From Achromobacter insolitus (GTDB lineage: Bacteria > Pseudomonadota > Gammaproteobacteria > Burkholderiales > Burkholderiaceae_B), in NCBI RefSeq assembly GCF_002209555.1, contig NZ_NJIF01000016.1, positions 34,216-98,215 on the forward strand: DNA of 64,000 nucleotides, in the 5' to 3' direction. The position numbers were made by a program, and so were the translations under genes. Of this stretch, positions 1-8,819 are shown one piece after another (within the stretch, counting starts at the first letter, position 1; each line of letters opens with the position of its first letter). Below the pieces are notes generated by a model. That model saw nothing but the letters and a program-made list of their open reading frames with translations. It was not told the origin of the DNA and did not search any database.

Positions 1-1491
1 GCCGAGCTCTCGCACCGCTACATCACCGACCGCTTCCTGCCGGACAAGGCCATCGACCTGATCGACGAAGCAGGCGCGCGCATCCGCATGGAGATCGATT
101 CCAAGCCGGAAGTGATGGATAAGCTCGACCGCCGCATCATCCAGCTCAAGATCGAGCGCGAGGCCGTCAAGAAGGAAACCGACGACGCTTCCAAGCGCCG
201 CCTGGGCGCGATCGAGGACGAGCTCGAAAAGCTGCAGCGCGAATACAACGACTTCGAGGAAATCTGGAAGGCCGAGAAGGCGGCCGTGCAAGGCACGCAG
301 GCCATCAAGGAAGAGATCGACAGCGTGCGCGCCGAAATGGCCGAGCTGCAGCGCAAGGGCCAGTTCGACAAGCTGGCGGAATTGCAATACGGCAAGCTGC
401 CCGACCTGGAAGCGCGCCTGAAGGCGGCCGAAGTGGGCGCCGCGGAAGCGGCCGAGGAAGCCGAGGGCGGCGAAGGGCGCCCGCGCCTGTTGCGCACTCG
501 CGTAGGCGCCGAGGAAATCGCCGAGGTCGTGTCGCGCGCCACCGGCATTCCGGTGTCCAAGATGATGCAGGGCGAACGCGAGAAGCTGCTGCACATGGAG
601 GAATACCTGCACAAGCGCGTGGTGGGCCAGGACGAGGCCGTGCGCCTGGTGTCCGATGCCATCCGGCGTTCGCGCGCCGGCCTTGCCGATCCCTCGCGTC
701 CCTACGGTTCGTTCCTGTTCCTGGGCCCCACCGGTGTGGGCAAGACCGAGCTGACGCGCGCGCTGGCCGAGTTCCTGTTCGACTCCGAAGAGCACATGAT
801 CCGCATCGACATGAGCGAATTCATGGAGAAGCATTCGGTGGCGCGGCTGATCGGCGCGCCGCCAGGATATGTGGGCTACGAGGAGGGTGGCTACCTGACC
901 GAGGCCGTGCGCCGCAAGCCATACAGCGTGGTGCTGCTGGATGAAGTCGAGAAAGCCCATCCGGACGTCTTCAACGTGCTGTTGCAGGTGCTGGACGATG
1001 GCCGCCTGACCGATGGCCAGGGCCGCACGGTGGATTTCCGCAACACGGTGATCGTCATGACGTCCAACCTGGGCTCGCACCATATCCAGAGCTTGGCGGG
1101 CAAGCCGTACGAAGTGGTCAAGGAAGTGGTGTGGGACGAGCTCAAGCAGACCCTGCGTCCCGAGTTCCTGAACCGCATCGATGAAGTGGTGGTGTTCCAC
1201 GGGCTGGAAGCGCAGCACATCGAGTCTATCGCCCGCATCCAGCTGCGTCGCCTTGGCGAACGCCTGGAAAAGCAGGAGATGCGCCTGGAAGTGAGCGAAC
1301 CCGCTCTTGCGGAATTGGCCCGCTCGGGCTTCGATCCTGTGTTCGGCGCGCGCCCCTTGAAGCGCGCGATCCAGCAGCAGATCGAGAACCCGGTGGCCAA
1401 GCTGATCCTGGAAGGCCGCTTCGGTCCGCGCGACGTGGTGCCGGTGGATTGGCAGGACGGGCAGTTCGTCTTCACGCGAACCTTGCAGTAA
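1..1491 (+). CDS. clpB: ATP-dependent disaggregase ClpB, C-terminal part (5' end outside window)
   Basis: This is the C-terminal ~496 residues of the Hsp100 chaperone, which with DnaK pulls proteins out of aggregates in the cytoplasm. The frame is open from base 1, so the start and most of the first AAA+ domain lie upstream. Visible in order are the end of NBD1 (ITDRFLPDKAIDLIDEAGAR), the charged coiled-coil middle domain (about residues 30-145 of the visible part), and NBD2. NBD2 carries Walker A GPTGVGKTEL, Walker B VVLLDEVEKAHPD, sensor MTSNLGSH and arginine-finger region RPEFLNRIDEVVVF. The long middle domain separates ClpB from ClpA/ClpC. It ends at a TAA followed by a strong intrinsic terminator. 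Confidence 0.97.
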   Translation, partial: AELSHRYITDRFLPDKAIDLIDEAGARIRMEIDSKPEVMDKLDRRIIQLKIEREAVKKETDDASKRRLGAIEDELEKLQREYNDFEEIWKAEKAAVQGTQAIKEEIDSVRAEMAELQRKGQFDKLAELQYGKLPDLEARLKAAEVGAAEAAEEAEGGEGRPRLLRTRVGAEEIAEVVSRATGIPVSKMMQGEREKLLHMEEYLHKRVVGQDEAVRLVSDAIRRSRAGLADPSRPYGSFLFLGPTGVGKTELTRALAEFLFDSEEHMIRIDMSEFMEKHSVARLIGAPPGYVGYEEGGYLTEAVRRKPYSVVLLDEVEKAHPDVFNVLLQVLDDGRLTDGQGRTVDFRNTVIVMTSNLGSHHIQSLAGKPYEVVKEVVWDELKQTLRPEFLNRIDEVVVFHGLEAQHIESIARIQLRRLGERLEKQEMRLEVSEPALAELARSGFDPVFGARPLKRAIQQQIENPVAKLILEGRFGPRDVVPVDWQDGQFVFTRTLQ

Positions 1492-1529
1492 ACCGGTCCG
1501 GCGCGGCGAGCGCCGAGCCGCATGAAAGC

Positions 1530-1574
1530 AACCCCGGGAAGCTGGCCTGATCGGCAGTTTCCCGGGGTTTTTTT
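1530..1574 (+). terminator. Rho-independent terminator after clpB
   Basis: An 11-bp perfect stem pairs 1530-1540 (AACCCCGGGAA) with 1559-1569, around an 18-nt loop, followed by a run of seven T (1568-1574). It lies 38 bases after the clpB stop. The T-run is on the plus strand only, so it does not serve the convergent gene at 1639. Confidence 0.92.
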
Positions 1575-1638
1575 ACATGAGCCGATCCTGTTGCCGCGGG
1601 GACGGATATCGCGCGGCGTTTTGCTGCGGCGTGTCCTC

Positions 1639-2067
1639 TTACGGGGCGTCGGCGTAGTCCTGGCGCTGGGCCGCCATCTGCCGGCCCAGCGTTTGCACCG
1701 CCCGCAGCACCACGGCCAGGCCGCGCCGGGTGTCCTCGTCGCGCAACAGGCCGATGAGTCCCCCCAGGCTGGGGGGGCGCGCTTCCTGTTGCGTGCGGGC
1801 ATGGGCGTCGCGCAGCGTGTTGGCGGCGATCCACGCGGCGCTGCTCGCCTGTTCCGACAGCAGCGCCAGCTTTTCCACCATGGACTGGTCAAGCAGGTCT
1901 ACCAGATCCGATGCCAGCGACAGCAGGTCGGCGATGTTGTCGAGCCTACCCGCTTCGGCCAGCAGGCCCAGTCTGTCGGCCAGCGCGCGCGCGCCCGGCC
2001 CTCCGCCCAGGAAGGGAGCGGGCGTGTCCGTCGCTTGCCTGTTGCTTGCCTCGTGCGGCGCGTTCAT
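1639..2067 (-). CDS. DUF1641 domain protein
   Basis: A 142-residue protein of the DUF1641 family, which has no established activity. I see a disordered N-terminus (about 25 residues), then helices with the family-type segments ADLLSLASDLVDLLDQS and LLRDEDTRRGLAVVLRAVQ. There is no signal peptide or membrane segment. The start ATG overlaps the stop of the SQR-like gene (ATGA at 2063-2067), so the two are probably translationally coupled. From memory, DUF1641 genes often sit beside sulfide:quinone oxidoreductase-type flavoproteins, which fits. It is the last gene of the run that begins with the sulfatase at 10394. A role as an accessory or partner subunit of the flavoprotein is inference. Confidence 0.85.
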   Translation of the reverse strand: MNAPHEASNRQATDTPAPFLGGGPGARALADRLGLLAEAGRLDNIADLLSLASDLVDLLDQSMVEKLALLSEQASSAAWIAANTLRDAHARTQQEARPPSLGGLIGLLRDEDTRRGLAVVLRAVQTLGRQMAAQRQDYADAP

Positions 2068-3254
2068 AGCATTCCCCTTGCGACGGCCCAGTACAGGCCG
2101 CGGTTGAAGCCGTGGCGCAGCAGGCCTCCGAGCTTGGTGGGTGGCGTGGGCAGCACGTCGTGCGTGTAGTCGTACCAGAGCGGCATGCCGGCGTTCAGCC
2201 CCATCTGGGCCACTGCCTGCACCCGGCCGTCGTAGGCGCTGCACGGATGGCCCAGCCGGATTTCGCCGGCGATGTTGTTTGCGATGACCGGCGCCTGGTT
2301 GTGGCAGGAACCGCCCGCCTTGCTGACGGGCAGGTCGACCGTGTCGCCGATGACGTAGACGTTGCGCAGCCCATAGACCTGCAAGGTTTCGTGGTCGGTG
2401 GGCAGCCAGCCTTCGTCGTTCTCCGCTTGCGACACGCCGGACTCGAGCACCACGTCCACGGCGCGTATCGGCGGCGTGGCCATGAGGATGTCGAAGGGTT
2501 GTTCGCCGCCTTCCTCCGAATAGGCGATGCGCCGCTGCGGATCGACCCGCGACAGGGTGAAGCCCCGTTGGAACCGTATGCCCTTCTGCTCGAAGATGGC
2601 GGGCAGCACTTCGCAGGTTGGCCGCTGCAGGAACAGGCAGTTGCGCAGCAACTGCGAGGTGGTCGGGTAGGTGTAGACGATCTCCACCTTGTCGCGCACG
2701 CCTCGCCGCCGCAGGTAGTCGTCCAACATCAGCGTGGTTTCGATGGGAGCGATGCCGCACTGGTGCGGGACGTTGGGCGTTCTGGGGAACGTGACGCTGA
2801 TGAATACCCGCCCGCGCTCGATGCGCGACAGGCGGTCGGCCAGTTGCCTTGCGGCCGCGTACTGGTAGAAATGGTCCCCGGCCTCCTTCAGCCCCTCGAT
2901 GCGCTCGGGCGATGGCACGCAGCCCGTGGCGATGACCAGATAGTCGTAGCCGTAGCGCTTGCCGCTCTGCGTGGAGACCTCCTGGCTGTCGAAATGGAAC
3001 CGCGTGACCTTGTCGACGCGGAACTCGATTTCCGGCCTCAGCAGGGAACGTTCCGGCCGCTTCAGTTCTTCCCGGAAGAAAAGATTGAAGGCCACGTACA
3101 TGAACGCCGGCTTGTAGTAGTGATCCGGCGTATCCGAGAGCAGCGTGATGGAGACTTCACCGCGGCTGATTTCGGGGTACAGCTTTCCGGCAAGCTGATT
3201 GGCGAGCATGGTGCCGCCTACGCCGCCGCCTACGACAACAATACGCTTGTTCAT
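2064..3254 (-). CDS. SQR-like FAD-dependent oxidoreductase
   Basis: A 396-residue flavoprotein of the sulfide:quinone oxidoreductase/flavocytochrome c superfamily. It has an N-terminal FAD motif VVVGGGVGGTMLANQ (residues 6-20), a second dinucleotide segment YDYLVIATGCVPSPE (104-118), and the C-terminal FAD segment YVIGDTVDLPVSKAGGSC (300-317). Cysteines at 112, 166 and 317 fall near the positions of the SQR redox cysteines; there are also Cys206, 214 and 338. Start: the ATG at 3254 has AGAGGTGG just upstream; a longer in-frame start would overlap the Rieske gene. SQRs reduce membrane quinone, but the substrate here is unknown. Its place in an aromatic operon suggests electron exchange with the adjacent Rieske protein or handling of benzoquinones (inference). 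Confidence 0.85.
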   Translation of the reverse strand: MNKRIVVVGGGVGGTMLANQLAGKLYPEISRGEVSITLLSDTPDHYYKPAFMYVAFNLFFREELKRPERSLLRPEIEFRVDKVTRFHFDSQEVSTQSGKRYGYDYLVIATGCVPSPERIEGLKEAGDHFYQYAAARQLADRLSRIERGRVFISVTFPRTPNVPHQCGIAPIETTLMLDDYLRRRGVRDKVEIVYTYPTTSQLLRNCLFLQRPTCEVLPAIFEQKGIRFQRGFTLSRVDPQRRIAYSEEGGEQPFDILMATPPIRAVDVVLESGVSQAENDEGWLPTDHETLQVYGLRNVYVIGDTVDLPVSKAGGSCHNQAPVIANNIAGEIRLGHPCSAYDGRVQAVAQMGLNAGMPLWYDYTHDVLPTPPTKLGGLLRHGFNRGLYWAVARGML

Positions 3255-3415
3255 AAACCACCTCTTATGGAGAGATTCTGGGGGCAAGTGCAGTGCAGTG
3301 CGTCTGTGGGTGTAGCAACAGTTGCGGGCGGCGTCAACCAACCTGGCGATGACGGCGGCCGGCGTGCGCGCGGCGATGTGAGGCATGACCAGACCGTGCT
3401 GGTCCAGGAAGGCGG

Positions 3416-3820
3416 CTACCCGTCGGACGACCCGGGTCCCGACCTGGCCGGCGCGTTGCCTGGTTTCGAATCCGCCGCGTAGACGCGGCCTGCGTGCTGG
3501 CGCAGCGGCACCGCGTCTAGCGCCGCGCCCTGGCAAGGGCCTTCGATGCACAGTCCATCCTCGAAGCGGAACAAGGCCGAATGATGGGCGCACATCAGCA
3601 CCTGGGCCTCGTAGGTCAGGACGGCGCCATGGGCCGCGTCCAGCGTGACGGAGAAGTGCGGGCAGCGGTTCAGGTATGCCCAGACGGCCTCACCCCGCCG
3701 CAGCAGGATGACCGGCTGCGCGGCGAAGTTCACTGTCAACGAACCGCCATCAGGGATGTCATCGAGCCAGCACAGCGCCGCCCCGTCGGCCGCGTCAGGC
3801 GCGGGGCAGCACGAAGTCAT
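3416..3820 (-). CDS. Rieske [2Fe-2S] ferredoxin-like protein
   Basis: A 134-residue soluble protein with one Rieske domain. The cluster ligands are visible as CPH (Cys53, His55) and CAHH (Cys77, His80), the CxH...CxxH arrangement of ring-hydroxylating dioxygenase ferredoxins and nitrite-reductase small subunits. There is no signal peptide. The C-terminal ~15 residues (Pro/Gly/Ser rich) look disordered. The start overlaps the 3' end of the intradiol dioxygenase gene by 26 bases, so they are co-transcribed. A 161-base gap without a convincing gene separates it from the SQR-like gene. No oxygenase terminal subunit is nearby, so it is not part of a classical hydroxylating dioxygenase. It may deliver electrons to, or reactivate, an iron enzyme of this operon (inference). 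Confidence 0.88.
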   Translation of the reverse strand: MTSCCPAPDAADGAALCWLDDIPDGGSLTVNFAAQPVILLRRGEAVWAYLNRCPHFSVTLDAAHGAVLTYEAQVLMCAHHSALFRFEDGLCIEGPCQGAALDAVPLRQHAGRVYAADSKPGNAPARSGPGSSDG

Positions 3821-4667
3821 AACGTCCCTCGTGGAAGTCCGAATCGAATCCGAAGCGCCTGCCCGGTGTGGAGTCCGCGCCCAGCGGATCGTATTGCAGC
3901 ACCAGCGATGGCTTTACGCCGAACACCGCGTCCGAGGCAAGGTAGGGATCCCCGGCGTTGAACAGATGGGTGACCAGCCTATGGTGCCCCGGCGCGTCGA
4001 TCATGAAGTGCAGATGCGCGGGCCGGAAGATATGCCTGCCGGTTGCCGCCATCATGAGGCCGACGGGACCGTCGCCCGGTATGGGATAGGACACGGGCAG
4101 GATGGTGCGGATTGCGAAGTAGCCGTCCTCGCCGCTGCGGTAGCGGCCGCGCAGGTTGCCGTGGGGCTGGTCCACGTCCTGGCCCGAGTACATGCCATTG
4201 GAGGCCGTCTGCCACACGTCGAGGACGGCGCCGGCCAGCGGCCGGCCATCGGTATCGCGGACGTAGCCATGCACCAGCGCGGGCTCGCCGGGCGTGAGCG
4301 CCATGTTTTCGCCGGGCGCGCGGTCGGGCATGCCGGCCATGTAGAAAGGGCCGAATACCGTGCTTTCGGTGGCCTGTCCCGGTTGGCGGTGGTTGATGGC
4401 ATCCACCAGCATCGACACGCCCAGCGTGTCGGAGAGCAGGATGAACTCCTGCCGCACCGCGCCATCGCAGATCTGGCCGGTCTCGGTCAGGAACCGGATC
4501 GCCGCCATCCATTCGGCCTCGGTGGGCTCGACGTCGGCGACGAAGGCATGCAGATGCCGTACCAGGGACTGCATCAGATGGCGCAGCCTGGGATCCGGCG
4601 TCTGGGCAAAAGCGGCTGCGACCGCATCGGTCAAGGCGGTTTCGGCGTTCGGCATGGCGGTGTTCAT
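3795..4667 (-). CDS. Intradiol ring-cleavage dioxygenase, hydroxyquinol 1,2-dioxygenase-like
   Basis: A 290-residue non-heme Fe(III) dioxygenase. It has the N-terminal helical domain of catechol/hydroxyquinol dioxygenases (about 20-100) and a catalytic beta domain. The four expected ligands are present: Tyr160 (NGMYS), Tyr194 (PVSYPIP), and His218 and His220 (RPAHLHF). The segments PVSYPIPGDGPVG and RPAHLHFMIDAPGH resemble hydroxyquinol 1,2-dioxygenases, which make maleylacetate from 1,2,4-trihydroxybenzene. It would let the operon accept hydroxyquinol as well as hydroquinone. ATG 4667 follows TGAGGAG, which also contains the stop of the aldehyde dehydrogenase gene 10 bases away. Catechol as the substrate cannot be excluded. 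Confidence 0.88.
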   Translation of the reverse strand: MNTAMPNAETALTDAVAAAFAQTPDPRLRHLMQSLVRHLHAFVADVEPTEAEWMAAIRFLTETGQICDGAVRQEFILLSDTLGVSMLVDAINHRQPGQATESTVFGPFYMAGMPDRAPGENMALTPGEPALVHGYVRDTDGRPLAGAVLDVWQTASNGMYSGQDVDQPHGNLRGRYRSGEDGYFAIRTILPVSYPIPGDGPVGLMMAATGRHIFRPAHLHFMIDAPGHHRLVTHLFNAGDPYLASDAVFGVKPSLVLQYDPLGADSTPGRRFGFDSDFHEGRYDFVLPRA

Positions 4668-4677
4668 CGGCGGCTCC

Positions 4678-6138
<1,461 letters not shown>

Positions 6139-6172
6139 GGCTGAGAAGTCGTAATGATGGGGAAGGGGGAGT

Positions 6173-7192
6173 TCAGAACGCGACGGGGTAGGGCGCGAGC
6201 TCGCCGCTTTCGTAGCGCTGAGGCAGGTCGGGGGTGGCGTTCTCCCAGACCAGCAACATGGAGCGCTTGGTCGAATAGCCCTGATGCCGGATGTCGGCCG
6301 GCATGGCGCAGATGTCGCCGGCGCGCATGGTGATGCGGGCGCGAGGCGCGCCGGTGTCTTTGTCGCCGATGTCCCAGACGATCTCATCGGACAGCTGCAG
6401 GAACCACTCCACGCGATCGTTGCCATGGAACACCGGCAGGATGAACTCCTCGGTGGTGGGGCAGAACAGGCTGGCGCCGCAGACGGAAGTAACGGATGGG
6501 TTCCAGGTCACGTCCGAGCGCGACAGGTACTTGAACAGGCTGAATGCATGGAGCTTGCCCTCGAAGCCGGGTTCGGCATGGACCTGCGGTTCGTCCTGAG
6601 TCACGTCCGCGAAGGCCCGGTTGACCGGAAGGTCGTCACGCAGTGGAGAGTCTTCCGGCAGGCCCGGCATGCGCCGGGTGGCGATGCGCGAGCGTTCGAT
6701 CGCGGCGATGTTGTCGCCGTGCTTGCGGCCGAAGGCGGAGCCCGTTTCCTCCGGCGCGGCAAACGGATCGAAGCCTTCGTTGGTCCAGTCATGCAACATC
6801 GCCTTGAAAGTGGCCATGATGAGCGGGGTGTCGAAAGTCTCCGTGTAGTCCACGCCTGCCGCCTTCATGACGCCATTGAAGGAGCCTGCGTAGACATCCA
6901 CCTTGCCGTAGTGGTTGCGCGTGCCGAATACGTGGTCGAAGTTGACCCAACCGTAGAAAAAACCCCAGGCCACGTCGCGCATCAGCGCGCGCAGGAAGGC
7001 GTCTGCCGCGATCGCATGGGTGCGCGTCTGGCCCTTGGAGGGCCAGTGCACCTTGACGAAGTACTCGTCGCGGGTGAAGGTGAACGCGCCCAGATCGAAG
7101 CGCTTGTAGCCGGTGGCGGCGTCTGCCGCGCTGGCGGCGACTTTGCCGGCGGCGAATGAGGCGGTGGGCGCGGGGGTATCCAGCATGGCCAT
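6173..7192 (-). CDS. Hydroquinone 1,2-dioxygenase, large (catalytic) subunit
   Basis: A 339-residue cupin-type ring-cleavage enzyme that opens hydroquinone to 4-hydroxymuconic semialdehyde. The C-terminal cupin carries HGNDRVE at 256-262 and RHQGY at 302-306. This gives His256, Asn258, Glu262 and His303, which I recall as the iron ligands, with the same numbers, of PnpD from the p-nitrophenol pathway. Length matches the HapD/PnpD family (~38 kDa). The ATG at 7192 is preceded by TGGAGT; an alternative ATG two codons later is possible, but the chosen one gives the matching numbering. It follows the small subunit gene by 41 bases. There is no signal peptide. Confidence 0.9.
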   Translation of the reverse strand: MAMLDTPAPTASFAAGKVAASAADAATGYKRFDLGAFTFTRDEYFVKVHWPSKGQTRTHAIAADAFLRALMRDVAWGFFYGWVNFDHVFGTRNHYGKVDVYAGSFNGVMKAAGVDYTETFDTPLIMATFKAMLHDWTNEGFDPFAAPEETGSAFGRKHGDNIAAIERSRIATRRMPGLPEDSPLRDDLPVNRAFADVTQDEPQVHAEPGFEGKLHAFSLFKYLSRSDVTWNPSVTSVCGASLFCPTTEEFILPVFHGNDRVEWFLQLSDEIVWDIGDKDTGAPRARITMRAGDICAMPADIRHQGYSTKRSMLLVWENATPDLPQRYESGELAPYPVAF

Positions 7193-7233
7193 ATCGTGAC
7201 TCCAGAAAGTAAGGGTGGCGGGTGGCGCGGGGA

Positions 7234-7728
7234 TTACTGCAGGCAGATGTCCGCCCATTTCTCGACAGACAGTTGGCCGGCGCGGGTCTGGATCAGCAGC
7301 ACGCCCGGATAGGGCGCCGTGAAGCGATAGGCGCAGCCGGCGGGCAGCAGGCATTGGTGTCCGCGGCTCAGCAGGACGCGGCCCATGGGCTTGCCCGCGG
7401 GCGCCTGGCCCGCAAGCACGGTGCCGTCCGCGGCTGCGGGCGGCTGGTCCAGGGCCAGGAAATCGACCTGGGCCTGGCCGTCCATCAGGATGGCGAATTC
7501 GTCATGGCTGCAGACGTACCAGGGCGATACGCCTTCGGCGCGCAGGGTTTCAATGACGTACTCCAGATTCTTTCCGACCACTGTTTTTTCGTAGGGCGCG
7601 GCATTCGAAGCCACCTCGAAAATGTTGGAAAAGACATAGTGGCGCGGCGAGCCCTGCGTGATCTCGATGGAGCCCTTGCGGTAGTCCTTCAGCGAGCCGA
7701 AGACGGTGGTGGGTGCAGCGGTATTCAT
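7234..7728 (-). CDS. Hydroquinone 1,2-dioxygenase, small subunit
   Basis: A 164-residue protein whose size, gene order and cupin-like composition match the small subunit (HapC/PnpC type, ~18 kDa) of the two-subunit hydroquinone dioxygenase. The small subunit lacks the catalytic iron in known enzymes but is needed for structure and active-site shape. Recognisable stretches are TQGSPRHYVFSNIFEV (24-39) and the beta-rich SPWYVCSHDEFAILMDG. It has an excellent ribosome site (GGAGG five bases before the ATG), stronger than that of the large subunit. It is encoded directly before the large subunit and 72 bases after a Bug receptor gene in the same direction. Confidence 0.87.
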   Translation of the reverse strand: MNTAAPTTVFGSLKDYRKGSIEITQGSPRHYVFSNIFEVASNAAPYEKTVVGKNLEYVIETLRAEGVSPWYVCSHDEFAILMDGQAQVDFLALDQPPAAADGTVLAGQAPAGKPMGRVLLSRGHQCLLPAGCAYRFTAPYPGVLLIQTRAGQLSVEKWADICLQ

Positions 7729-7800
7729 GAAGCCTCCTGTGTCGGGGGAGTCCGGCTGCGCGGTGTGCGGGGCGCGGCCGGGGGGATCGGGGTGGGCGTG

Positions 7801-8769
7801 TCAGTCCACCTTGAGGTTGATCTTGCGGATGACACCCGTCCATTTGGCGGCGTCTTCGCGCAGGCGGCGCGCGGTGGCGTCGGGCGGCTCGGGCAGGGGA
7901 TCCAGGTCGTTGGCCTGCAGTTTCTGCTTCACTTCAGGCAACGCCAGCGCGCGCGCCACCTCTTCATTCATGCGCTTTACGATGACGGCTGGCGTGTCCT
8001 TGGGAGCGAACAGCATTTCGCGAAAGGTGGCGTCGTAGCCGGCCACGCCCGCCTGTTGCATGGTCGGGACGTCCGGCGCCTGGACCGAGCGCGCGGCGCC
8101 TGACACCGCCAGTCCGTACAGCTTGCCGGCCGCGACATAGGGCGCGACCACGGGAGACGCCAGATAGCCGCAGGGCACCTGTCCCGCCAGCACATCCTGG
8201 GTGGCGGGCGACGGGCCCTTATAGGGGACGTGCAGGATGTCCAGGCCTGCGCCGGACAGGTAAAGCTCCATCGCCAGATGGCCGGGCACGCCCTGGCCGC
8301 CGGAGGCGTAGCTGAGCGCGCCGGGCGTTTTCCGGGCCTGCGCATCCAACTGGGCCAGGGTGCGCAGACCGGAGCCGGCCGAGCACACCAGCATCTGGTT
8401 GAAGTTCGCGAGCGCCACAACGGGCGTCAGATCGTCCGCCTTGAAATTGAGCTTGCGGTAGATGGCGGGATTGATGGTGACGACCGTGTCCGGCGCCTCC
8501 AGGAAGGTGTAGCCGTCGGCGGGAGACCGGGCCACCGCCTCCGCGCCGATATTGCCGCCGGCGCCGGGGCGGTTCTCGATGATGACCGGCTGCTTGAGCG
8601 ACTGCCCCACCGCGTCGGCCACGATGCGCGCCGCGGTATCGCCGGGCGATCCCGCGGGAAAGGCGACCACGATGCGGATGGCGCGGGTGGGCCAATCCTC
8701 CTTCGGCTGGGCGTGCGACGCCGTGCTGGCGGCCATACAGACTGCCAGCGCAAGTAAGTGCGGTTTCAT
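7801..8769 (-). CDS. Bug/TctC-family periplasmic solute receptor
   Basis: A 322-residue tripartite tricarboxylate transporter receptor-type protein. It has a signal peptide MKPHLLALAVCMAASTASHA followed by the family pattern WPTRAIRIVVAFPAGSPGD, PGAGGNIGAEAVARSPADGY, HVPYKGPSPATQDVLAGQV and APKDTPAVIVKRMNEE. These proteins bind carboxylates and some aromatic acids in the periplasm. No TctA/TctB membrane genes are in the window. It sits between the sulfatase (50-base gap) and the hydroquinone dioxygenase genes, so its ligand may be the substrate of that operon (inference). Confidence 0.95.
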   Translation of the reverse strand: MKPHLLALAVCMAASTASHAQPKEDWPTRAIRIVVAFPAGSPGDTAARIVADAVGQSLKQPVIIENRPGAGGNIGAEAVARSPADGYTFLEAPDTVVTINPAIYRKLNFKADDLTPVVALANFNQMLVCSAGSGLRTLAQLDAQARKTPGALSYASGGQGVPGHLAMELYLSGAGLDILHVPYKGPSPATQDVLAGQVPCGYLASPVVAPYVAAGKLYGLAVSGAARSVQAPDVPTMQQAGVAGYDATFREMLFAPKDTPAVIVKRMNEEVARALALPEVKQKLQANDLDPLPEPPDATARRLREDAAKWTGVIRKINLKVD

Positions 8770-8819
8770 GCTGTCTCCTGAGGTTTATTTTTCAGGCGTC
8801 CTGGTCCGGACGCGCTGCG

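Noticed and set aside
3255..3415. In-frame upstream extension of the SQR-like gene
   Set aside because: It is open and slightly protein-like, but the FAD motif must lie near the N-terminus and the ATG at 3254 has a good ribosome site. The extension would overlap the Rieske gene.
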